Below are positions 56,043 to 64,000 of a stretch of 64,000 nucleotides of DNA, in pieces. Both the position numbers and the translations under genes were made by a program. Under the pieces are notes generated by a model, which saw only the letters and a list, made by a program, of their open reading frames with translations, ran no database searches and was not told the origin of the DNA. The DNA comes from Adineta steineri (lineage: Eukaryota > Rotifera > Eurotatoria > Adinetida > Adinetidae), in contig CAJNOI010000162.1 of assembly GCA_905250115.1 (NCBI GenBank), positions 62,001 through 126,000 of the forward strand, in the 5' to 3' direction. Numbering within the stretch: the first letter of the stretch is position 1; each line of letters begins with the position of its first letter.

Positions 56043-56871
56043 ATGATTATTGTATCGGTAAATCCTAATTCAGTCTATATACCTGTTGTTCAAAGTAATG
56101 ATTTATTTTTTAAATTTCTATTCTTTAATTTGTTTGTATAATTAGATGGATGTTTGAAAGCAGAATTTGATTCAACATATCCAATTCATCTTAATGGAAT
56201 AATTAATGAAAACGAATTTCAAGAATCAATTCATAAAATAAATCATACAATTGCTTCACGTAAAGTTTTATTAATCATAGGCGTTATTCTTATCTTGACT
56301 ATAATAATTGGTATGATATTATTTCTTGTTGGTGCAATAACAGCAACTACGAATATAGAACATGGGTTTCCTGCATTAGTTGGTGTTGGAATGAGTATAA
56401 TTATGTTTGGAATGGTTTTTTGTATTATTGCATGTTGTACTCTTCAACTTCGACGTGCAGAAAGAATGCGACGAGTAATTGCAGAAGAATCAAGAAAATA
56501 TTCTTCTCGATCACCAATACCTAGTAGTTGGAGATTAGATACGTCAACGGGTTATACTGAATATTATGGAAACCAATATAGGCATCAAGTAGTTTATCAT
56601 GTAAGGAGATTTTATTTTTCAATGAATTTGTTAATATCATTCTTTTTAGTTAGTAATAGATATTGGCCGTTCTATTGTTCCTGGAAGTGTAGCATATTAT
56701 CCTAATCAAATTGCTTCGGATCAAATAATAGATTTTGGTGGACAAAGTAATTATGCACCTCCACCTTATCCTGGACAATTAGCAGAATTTTGTTCTCAAT
56801 GTAATGCACCACGGCAAGCTCTCACAAGTCAATTCTGTTCATCATGTGGACATTCATTTAATAAATATTAA
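56043..56871 (+). CDS. two-TM protein with a C-terminal zinc ribbon
   Basis: Three exons, 56043-56094, 56146-56600 and 56650-56871, join in phase to 242 aa. Two TM helices lie at about residues 57-85 and 91-118 (VLLIIGVILILTIIIGMILF; ALVGVGMSIIMFGMVFCIIA), with a short loop between them. A cytosolic basic/Tyr-rich region follows (RRAERMRRVIAEESRKYSSR). The last 40 residues hold FCSQCNAPRQALTSQFCSSC, a CxxC-x13-CxxC zinc ribbon. A similar ribbon occurs in many small eukaryotic and bacterial membrane proteins, but I do not know this family. No signal peptide precedes the first helix. The ATG is placed by splicing (GTT GTT CAA A|GTAATG); no ATG-initiated frame otherwise covers the first TM. Confidence 0.68.
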
Positions 56872-57777
56872 ATAGATATTTGTTTCTATGTATTCACATA
56901 TTTAAGTTCTCGATTAGATAACAACGTCATACACGAGCGGATATCTTAACAGTTCTATTTTTGACAGCCATAGAATCCCATGAGACAAACGCTTTAGAAA
57001 GAGATATCTTTTTTGTTAGAAATCATACAGCTGTTAAAATTTATTATAATAATATCATGAAATAATATACGATTTAACGTTAATAGTCCATCGATAAATG
57101 TGTGAAAAATTTCGGTTTGTACAAAATCATTCATTTATCATACATTCGATGGGATGAATTTTTAGTTCCATTAGATTCTATATGGAGACCTTCTCTACAC
57201 TATAACAAATAATAAGTGTCAAATAAAATCTTTCTTCGGTACTATTTTCTGTAATAAAAAAAATAGAAGTCTTAATTAAATTAGAAAAACTATTTTATTG
57301 GTTTGATTTGTTGTCATTTATATTTATGTTGATAGAAATCTAGTTAACTAAAATATATTAGTCACTTTCCAATAGATACTTGACTTGTCATTGAACTATA
57401 TTTAGAAGGATGTAAGAGTGACTTTCTTCTTCTTTACCATCATTATCGTGACACTACCCACGTCTTCACAAGTATACTTCGCCTCTTAGAATCAATAGTA
57501 GTTTATTTATTTTCAAATCGAGAATTTTATTGGTTACTTAATAGTTAAAAACTCTTATTTTGAACAGATCAGAGAAGAATAATGAGTTATTGTTTAATGT
57601 ATGGATACTAATGTATTTGTTATTAATATCCATACTCGCAAAGTTTAGTTGAAAGTCTTAATATTGAACGAGGTTAAATAGTAGTTTGGATTATATAATG
57701 TTTTATAAGCGTAATATTTGTAGCAGATTAATAAAATATGAATAAATAAATAAATAGATAATAACCGTCGATAAGCC
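56872..57777. other. intergenic region, nothing recognised
   Basis: AT-rich sequence between convergent genes. A worn motif near 57410-57470 (GGATGTAAGAGTGAC and CACTACCCACGTCTTCAC) may be a decayed telomere-like hairpin. Confidence 0.4.
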
Positions 57778-59633
57778 TTAACAATGTAAGAGAACCGCGA
57801 CGCTACTCGAAGCAGATTTTGCAACAATAATATCGGGTTTATTGTCTTGATTCACATCGACAACTGCTACTGATGATGGAGAAGAATCAACTGTGTAAGT
57901 AATTTGAGCATTAAAGGTGCCATTGCCTGCATTGAGAAGGATATCGACGTCGTTCGAATTAGAGTTTGCAACAATAATATCAGGTTTGTTATCACTATTC
58001 ACATCAACGACTGCTACTGACCATGGAAAACTGCCAGCTGGATAACTAGTTTGAGCACTAAAGGTGCCATTGCCTGTGTTAAGAAGAACACCGGTGCTGT
58101 TCGAACCAGAGTTTGCAACAATAATATCAGGTTTATTGTCGCTATTTACATCGACGACTGCTACTGAATATGGGTGAGTACCAACTGTGTAAGTAGTTTG
58201 AGCATGAAAGGTACCACTGCCTGCGTTAAGAAGGACACCAACGTTGTTCGCACCATAGTTTGAAACAATAATATCAGGTTTATTATCACCATTCACATCG
58301 ACGACTGCTATTGAATTTGGATTATAGCCAACTGCGTAAGTTGTTTGAGCATTAAAAGTGCCATTGCCTACGTTGAGAAGAACACCGATGTTGTTCGAAC
58401 CAAAGTTTGTAATAATAATATCAGATTTGTTATCGCCATTCACATCGACGACTGCTACTGAGTATGGAAGAAAGCCAACTGTGTAATTAATTTGAGCATT
58501 AAAGGTACCGCTACCTGCGTTGAGAAGAACACCGATGCTGTTTGCACCAGAGTTTGTAACAATAATATCGGGTTTGTTGTCGCTATTCACGTCGACGACT
58601 GCTACTGAGTATGGAGAAGTGCCAACTGTATAAGTCGTTTGAGCATTAAAGATGCCACTACCTGCGTTAAGAAGAACACTGACAGTATTCGAATTACGGT
58701 TTGCAACAACAATATCGGGTTTGTTATCATTATTCACATCGACCGCTGCTACTGATATTGGTTGAAAACCAACTGCGTAAGTAGTTTGATTAAGAAAAAC
58801 ATTGCAGGCTATCAAAAATAAAAATTATTTTCAGCATATTGAATTGCATAAGATTTGAATAACGTTATCTCAGTTAGCACAAAGGTCATGAATAGGGTGT
58901 GGGTGCGAGTGTGTGATGGATATAATACTTATACTTACACCCACACCCTCAAGATTCTACAATGTTTACTTAATTAAATCTTTTCCTATAATAATTTTAA
59001 TAATTAAACTTTTAGAATTATAGTGATTCCAATCAGAAACTACTTCTAATTGAAAGAAGAAAGATGACAGTTTATAAAGATTTATGACAAAATCGAATGA
59101 ATTCAGATTGATCTAATTTATTACCAAGAAATTCAATTGAAAATTTGCTTAACAGACATTGATGATTTGTATAGATGTGTTCAATATCTCTGTAAAACTG
59201 CCTTAATTCTCGATAAATTGAAACTATTTTCCAAGAAGATAATAACTTTTTTTCTATCACAGATATATTTTCTTCAAAATCTGTGCAATCAATACTGACC
59301 TGATGGAAATTGTCTTCCACTAATAACCTCCATACTAATAACATCTACATCAGTCAGCATATTTTCATTTTGATTCAAAATATTATCAAATAATTCACAA
59401 TTAGAGGTTGATCGATGAAAAGTGGCTGCTATACATTGACTCTGACTTAAACATGCGAATTGACAATTCTTAATATCTAATGTAATACTATTAATGAATG
59501 GTAAACAAGTTGTATTTGCACAATAAAACTTGGAATCAATCTTTATGGACATTATCATTGATCGCGTATCTTCTCCGATTATTTCCGTAATAATCATAAA
59601 TAAAAGCCATAAACAAATTTTTCTTGACGTCAT
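57778..59633 (-). CDS. secreted PAN-like plus FG-GAP/VCBS repeat protein (second gene)
   Basis: Two exons, 59633-59300 and 58808-57778, join in phase (P-S-G|CC) to 454 aa. Exon 1 encodes a signal peptide (MTSRKICLWLLFMIITEIIG) and a PAN/apple-like Cys pattern (FYCANTTCLPF, IKNCQFACLSQSQCIAA, STSNCELF). Exon 2 begins ACNVFLNQTTYAVGF and holds seven FG-GAP blades of about 48 aa, each with DVN.DNKPDIIVAN (Ca2+ loop) and GVLLNAG.GTFNAQ. The blades are very alike (most positions identical), which implies recent internal duplication or conversion. It is expected to be extracellular. A telomere-like hairpin lies in the intron (58893-58953). The gene at 14636 has the same architecture. Confidence 0.85.
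58893..58953. repeat. telomere-like hairpin 21, within an intron
   Basis: The left arm AATAGGGTGTGGGTGCGAGTG and the right arm ACTTACACCCACACCCTC with a short spacer. It lies inside the 491-bp intron of the FG-GAP gene. Confidence 0.8.
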
Positions 59634-60328
59634 CACCAAGTAGATTGTAAAATGATGAAATGAATTTAACTCATAATAGGAGACAAAGTATTTATTGAGC
59701 AGTAAATAATATTTCTCTCTCTCTTTTGAGTAGGTAACACACCGTTTACTCTCAGAATTCATTTCATTAATTTAATGGAAAACAATCTTCAGTTCTTTTT
59801 CTCTAAATTTCTTTTATGTATCTAATGGAAAAATACTCCACACTTCTTTTATCTAGAATTCATATCATTATTCTAATAGAAAAACAATCTTCAGTTTTTT
59901 TTTCGACAATTCATACATCAATTTACTCAAAAATCAGTCCTCGGTCCTTTTGTTTTGAAAAAGATTTATTCATTCTGGGTGTGTGGGTGTGGGTTTAGAT
60001 CAACGAGAGATACCTATACCTGAATTTCTCATCAACTCTTTTCTTTATGTACATTTTTTGCCTAACTATTTATTCTTGCAACAAAAATTGATCGATAAGC
60101 GCGTACGTATAAGTGCGACATCACACTACCACGATGAGTTTTATTCATGTATTACTGTATAAATAATTCGAAAATTATTTCACTTCCATATTCAATTCAT
60201 AAAAACTAATCTTTATATTCTTCAATGATTACATCCAATTGTATTTCTTATTATACGCCTTTTCAACCACGTCATAACAACAGTTAAATGTAAAAGAGAA
60301 AGAGAGTCAAATAAAACAATATATATAT
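59634..60328. other. divergent promoter region
   Basis: Between the FG-GAP gene (-) and the sulfotransferase (+). A one-sided telomere-like run CTGGGTGTGTGGGTGTGGG lies at 59975-59993. Near-identical phrases (GAAAAACAATCTTCAGTT and similar) repeat about 110 bp apart at about 59776 and 59881. No gene is seen. Confidence 0.45.
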
Positions 60329-61654
60329 ATGTTCTTCACATACTCGTATGATAAGAATATGGAGGGAGCAGCACAAGATAACATGGCGAAGCAAGTGGCA
60401 AGAACTGTTGATACTTCGATAGTACTTCGCACAGAAATAAATTTAAACGAAGATAATCTTAGTGAAGAAGCCAAGAAACAATTCAGTGATCATAGTGAGA
60501 TTTTATGTGCATACCGATTGAATGCTCGCGTCATTCTTGCCAACAATCGATTATCACCAACTGGACGTCACCTATACTGTTTGATGCTCGAAACGAATTA
60601 TTCAAACTGCAAGAATGTTCTCAATTATGTGGCCTCACATCCAGAATTAAAAATAACAACACAATCGATCCGACCTCCATTAATTTTATGTGGGCTGGGT
60701 CGGACAGGTACAACACTGTTATACAATTTACTTGCTTGTGATCCGGCATGTCGAGCACCTTTCGCGATGGATATGATGGATCCGGTTCCACCACTCGCTC
60801 GTTCCGACACATCCAGAGAGATGCATCGTAATAAAATTGCAAGCGCGTATAGTAATACATTTAATTCATTAGGACTGAACGATTACCTACGTGATATACA
60901 TGCTTCTCATCCATCATTTACTCATGACGAAGATTTATATGTTCTTTCCCAAGCTGGTCTTAACTGGCCCACTTACTTGCTTGCATCTCATCGAGAGAAT
61001 GAATTTGCAAAATGGTTCTTGAATGATACAAATAAAGACTTTGTCTATCAGTATCACAAGACATTTATCCAGATGTTGAACAGTGTCGATGCACCTCGAT
61101 CACATTGGCTTTTCAAAACTGCAATACATGCACTTTATTTCAATACACTATTGAAATACTATCCCACAGCTTCTCTGATCATGACTCATCGGCGACTTGA
61201 CGAAGCACTACCATCATGTGCTCGCTTGGCAATTGCCTTTGCGACTGCTTATTTTGATAACAATAAAGCCGATGTAAGAATAGATAAGAAAATGGTTGTA
61301 GAGCAACTTTTAAACGTTTATGATGTCATTATTCGGAGAATCGTCGAATTTCGACGGACTAATCGAGATGTTCCTGTTCTTGACATACTCTATGATGATT
61401 TACTTGCACAACCAATTGACACTGTTCGTCGAATATATCAACATTTTAACATGGCATGGTCAGAAGATTTCGAACAGGCTATGCTTGGATGGCTTCGTGA
61501 TAATCCTCAGGGCAAGCAAGGACGCAATACCTATACCCTTGAAGAATTTGGATTGGATCGTGAAACAATAGACAAGAATTATGAGGAATACAATAATATG
61601 TTTCTAAAAACTCGAGACCAATCCGAAACAGACGCTAATATAATAAAAAATTAA
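60329..61654 (+). CDS. sulfotransferase (bacterial-type Sulfotransfer_3 family)
   Basis: Single-exon 441-aa ORF. The PAPS 5'-phosphosulfate loop is GLGRTGTT (Gly122-Thr129), followed by LLYNLLACDPACRAP. A later TASLIMTHRRLDEALPSCAR supplies the 3'-phosphate-binding Arg/Ser region. A conserved acidic/His stretch (FTHDEDLY) and W-x-x-K (HWLFKTAIHALYF) are typical of the bacterial Sulfotransfer_3 group, which transfers sulfate from PAPS to small acceptors. There is no signal peptide, so a cytosolic enzyme is expected. The first ATG is at 60329; ATGs at 60359 and 60383 are also possible. No introns. Bacterial-type family, so transfer is possible but unproven. Confidence 0.82.
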   Translation: MFFTYSYDKNMEGAAQDNMAKQVARTVDTSIVLRTEINLNEDNLSEEAKKQFSDHSEILCAYRLNARVILANNRLSPTGRHLYCLMLETNYSNCKNVLNYVASHPELKITTQSIRPPLILCGLGRTGTTLLYNLLACDPACRAPFAMDMMDPVPPLARSDTSREMHRNKIASAYSNTFNSLGLNDYLRDIHASHPSFTHDEDLYVLSQAGLNWPTYLLASHRENEFAKWFLNDTNKDFVYQYHKTFIQMLNSVDAPRSHWLFKTAIHALYFNTLLKYYPTASLIMTHRRLDEALPSCARLAIAFATAYFDNNKADVRIDKKMVVEQLLNVYDVIIRRIVEFRRTNRDVPVLDILYDDLLAQPIDTVRRIYQHFNMAWSEDFEQAMLGWLRDNPQGKQGRNTYTLEEFGLDRETIDKNYEEYNNMFLKTRDQSETDANIIKN

Positions 61655-61974
61655 AACTCTATTACAACAAATTCATTATAAACATCAATAAATAATCTAT
61701 TACTTAGCTCGTTCTATAATTTTCACATTTAGCAAATAGATCGTCACATTAGTGGATGTATCTGCCTTAACTTTATTCGTTATACGTCGTGCTGTTCAAA
61801 AGTTAAACAGATAGTTTTGATGAGTTTTAGTATTCTGTAGCGTTTTAGTAGTACAGCTTATGATAACAGTAATCACCTGAATTGTTCTCTAGATATCTTT
61901 GATGGTTGGGTTCATCCCTGAGCACTTGCTCATAGAGTTTTTGCTTTTCTTGGCTGTAGGTGAAGATAACAGAG

Positions 61975-62172
61975 CGGTATTGAGTACAGTGATTGGACGA
62001 GTACAAGTACAAATAGTGTGTACTTCACGAATTTACTTTGCACGGAAACTTAGACACACTGCACTGTTCTATACTGTACTCAGTACTGGTACTGAGTACA
62101 ACTGTACTACAGTAAATTGTACCGAGTACCGATACTACAGTGCAGTTGTACTAAGTACTCTACAACAATACT
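61975..62172. repeat. GTACT/AGTAC-rich block 1, possible TIR element
   Basis: About 14 GTAC-containing words in 200 bp, many palindromic (AGTACT, CAGTACTG). The left edge GGTATTGAGTACAGTG and the right edge (reverse complement) AGTATTGTTGTAGAGTAC are loosely inverted. The texture resembles the TTCCGGAA elements but with a different core word. Confidence 0.55.
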
Positions 62173-62829
62173 TTATTTTGCTTCTAAAGTGATTATCTAT
62201 TAATATTTAAAAACTTTATACTTTAATGAGATTTGTTGGAATAACGAAAATTGAATGTATTATCAATGTAGTTGTGATATAGTATAGATATACATTAAAT
62301 AATTCAAATCATGTCGAGTAATTGTCTGCGTTCATGAATAAGACAAATAATCATAATGAGGTTGAGTGAAAAGCTTATTGGCGAGACACAACAGTATGTA
62401 TACATGTCTAGAGTATTATATTAAGTGGTATCATCAAGAGCTTATATTCAAAATGTATTTCCTTTGTATGTATAACAACGTTTTATTCGGATTAATGCTA
62501 AGAATGACTGCTGAGCAATTGAAAATACATTTCGATTTTTCTGAAATTGATAATAATCGAATCGATGGATAGTAAAAGTTATGTCATTAGAATTATAACG
62601 CCAAAACAGAAATCTTTAGTAATTTCACAGAACAACAAAATATGTTTTAAAAATAACATACGCCTCTCTCATTCGTGCTGTAATGGTAAAGAATGATTTT
62701 ATTTACCAAATTTCTAATTTTTTACTATATAATACCTAGAATTTCAAAAGACCTCTGAAATGTATGACTGGCATATAACATATATGAAAACATTCACAAA
62801 AGAGTTTTGTTAAATTACAAGGGATCTTA

Positions 62830-63052
62830 TAAAGTACTTAGTACATGTGTATTTAATACAGGTACTAAGCACGTATTCACTAAAGTATCAGTCCCTAATA
62901 CGACCGTACTAAAGTAAAATGTACTTAAGTCCTGGCACTAAGTACACTGGTCCAATAAATAGTATATGTGGTTGTCCTACATAAATGTACTGTGTATTAT
63001 GGATTTTTAAATAAAAAGTACGAAAATACTTCAGTACTGTACGAAGTATCTA
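62830..63052. repeat. GTACT/AGTAC-rich block 2
   Basis: It opens AAAGTACTTAGTACATGTG and closes ACTTCAGTACTGTACGAAGT, with many GTACT, ACTAAAGTA and CTAAGTAC words between. It appears related to block 1 about 0.8 kb upstream. Confidence 0.5.
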
Positions 63053-63482
63053 ATCACTGACATGCACTAATTCATTTATGCAAACTTATATTTCAATTAT
63101 CTGTTGTTGTTTGATATTTACGTCATTTGAAAATGTAAAAGGCATATTCGTTTCTGTCGTTCTGCTATTGAAAATTATCAGTTCGAAGTCAGCAGTTTTC
63201 TTATCACATATTCTTTTTGTTTGAAAGATAACCATGTCAGATGACTATTTATCTAAACTATGTGATATATTATTCTTTTTTTTGGTTTCACAACATTATA
63301 GAATAACTTCTAACTATATCACAACTAATTCCTGCATTTTCACAACATATTAGCAGCTCAGTTAAGTTAAATTAAATGCACCAACATCATGACTTTTTCC
63401 TAATAGCATAGCATAAATAAATGCTCTCATACTCGCAACCTGTGTAAATATAAATATATTTTATTTTCTATCAGATAAAAAA

Positions 63483-64000
63483 ATGTGTGAAAAAGTAGAG
63501 AAAACTCGATACGATCCACGAAATATTCAAGTCAACTTCGATCAAAATGAAACTCTGTTAAAGGCGGGGGTGGCATCACAACAGTCAATGAGAGCACAGT
63601 AAATATTTTAATGTATCATTACATATGCAAAATATATAATTTCATCCTATTATTCGTAGACATCATTGGCAACATGCTGTTTTTTCAACTCAATATAAAT
63701 ATTTGTATGTAATTTCATTATTATTAATCCTTGTTAGTTGCTTTTTGGTTATAATGAGTTATGAACATATAGCACACAAAACAAGTATTGACAATAAGCG
63801 TAAGTTAAATATCATATTTTTGAAATATTCATTCTTATGAAAGAGAACTTGTTAGAGAGTAGCGAAGATTTGAAAAATGATGCAACAAAACTATTGACAA
63901 CTAAAGACAACCACGATGAAAACAATGATCAACTGCTTGAATTACGACGATCGGATTTCGAATATGTGAGTATTTTTTATCCGTAATTCAAAATATATAA
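63483..64000 (+). CDS. 5' part of a type II membrane protein gene (runs off the window)
   Basis: Three exons, 63483-63598, 63660-63799 and 63844-63965, join in phase for 126 codons; a GTGAGT donor at 63966 shows that the gene continues past the window. The N-terminus is hydrophilic (MCEKVEKTRYDPRNIQVNF). A single TM segment (YLYVISLLLILVSCFLVIM) is encoded by exon 2 with a Cys-poor, Asn/Asp/Glu-rich stalk after it (LLTTKDNHDENNDQLLELRR). This looks like a type II anchor with a stem, as in ectopeptidases or glycosyltransferases, but the catalytic part is outside the window and I do not name it. All three splice pairs are canonical. Confidence 0.6.

Larger units (their letters stand above)
61655..63482. 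other. intergenic region with two GTACT-rich blocks
   Basis: No gene is supported; the 97-codon frame at 61899-62192 covers repeat sequence. Two blocks (61975-62172 and 62830-63052) are dense in GTACT/AGTAC motifs and are listed separately. Confidence 0.5.

Noticed and set aside
59072..59344. 90-codon minus-strand ORF between the two exons of the FG-GAP gene
   Set aside because: It lies in the intron defined by a consistent GT-AG phase-1 join and overlaps exon 1 in another frame; no domain.
2605..60000. Reading the GGGTGT arms as an interstitial telomere or chromosome end
   Set aside because: Each arm is only 2-4 units and always part of a short hairpin; there is no long tandem array, so this is not a telomere.
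61899..62192. 97-codon ORF
   Set aside because: It mostly translates the GTACT-rich repeat block.
1..64000. CRISPR array, bacterial operon or phage region
   Set aside because: The genes have spliceosomal introns and animal domain architectures. The tandem repeats found lie inside transposons, with no spacer pattern.

Overview
The window looks like a piece of a bdelloid rotifer nuclear genome (Adineta/Rotaria-like). It is AT-rich animal DNA with short GT-AG introns, often 42-80 bp. Several gene families are ones I associate with bdelloids: TPR-linked arginine ADP-ribosyltransferase, FG-GAP/VCBS repeat proteins, LDLa/EGF/7TM receptors, caspase-like proteins, and genes of possible bacterial or fungal origin. 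More than twenty short inverted repeats have arms built from TGTGGG/GGGTGT units, the motif I recall as the bdelloid telomeric repeat. The species is not fixed. Three runs of 10 N mark it as a draft assembly.

Layout. 4-1954 (-): a complete nine-exon UAP56/DDX39-like helicase paralogue with broken catalytic motifs. 3549-6365 (+): an ADP-ribosyltransferase with TPR repeats. 6822-8909 (-): a secreted S9 peptidase. 9280-9958: a TIR transposable element with an 8-bp target duplication. 11055-11735 (+): an Asp/Glu racemase-like gene. 12445-13626 (+): a cathepsin L-like gene that has lost its catalytic Cys and His. 14636-16209 (+): a secreted FG-GAP protein. 17704-22323 (+): an intact 1.5k-residue LDLa/EGF/7TM receptor. 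23000-23090 (+): intron-containing tRNA-Tyr. 24402-25414 (-): a caspase-like protein without the catalytic dyad. 27486-28516 (+): BTB-like ORFs. 29033-33631 (-): a second LDLa/EGF/7TM receptor with two in-frame stops. 36647-37764 (+): a secreted PAN-like plus F5/8-like protein. 39021-39938 (-): a rhodopsin-like GPCR. 40237-43325 (-): an aminopeptidase N. 44314-44835 (-): a small secreted Cys-rich protein. 46198-50832 (+): a partly duplicated, partly decayed glycosyltransferase cluster (GT11, HtrL/YibB-like, GT8-like). 52007-52770: a second TIR element. 53189-54391 (+): an SLC35G-like transporter. 56043-56871 (+): a two-TM zinc-ribbon protein. 57778-59633 (-): a second PAN plus FG-GAP protein. 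60329-61654 (+): a sulfotransferase. 63483-end (+): the 5' part of a type II membrane protein.

The genes do not form a pathway. Many encode surface, secreted or Golgi products: receptors, lectin-like proteins, glycosyltransferases and ectopeptidases. Three themes stand out. First, hairpins with telomere-like arms occur about every 3 kb. Second, a non-autonomous TIR family is full of TTCCGGAA palindromes and has 8-bp target duplications. Third, several full-length, correctly spliceable genes have lost specific catalytic residues (helicase, cysteine protease, caspase), which suggests retained pseudoenzymes rather than random decay. Exon joins were worked out by eye from GT/AG sites, reading phase and remembered family conservation.
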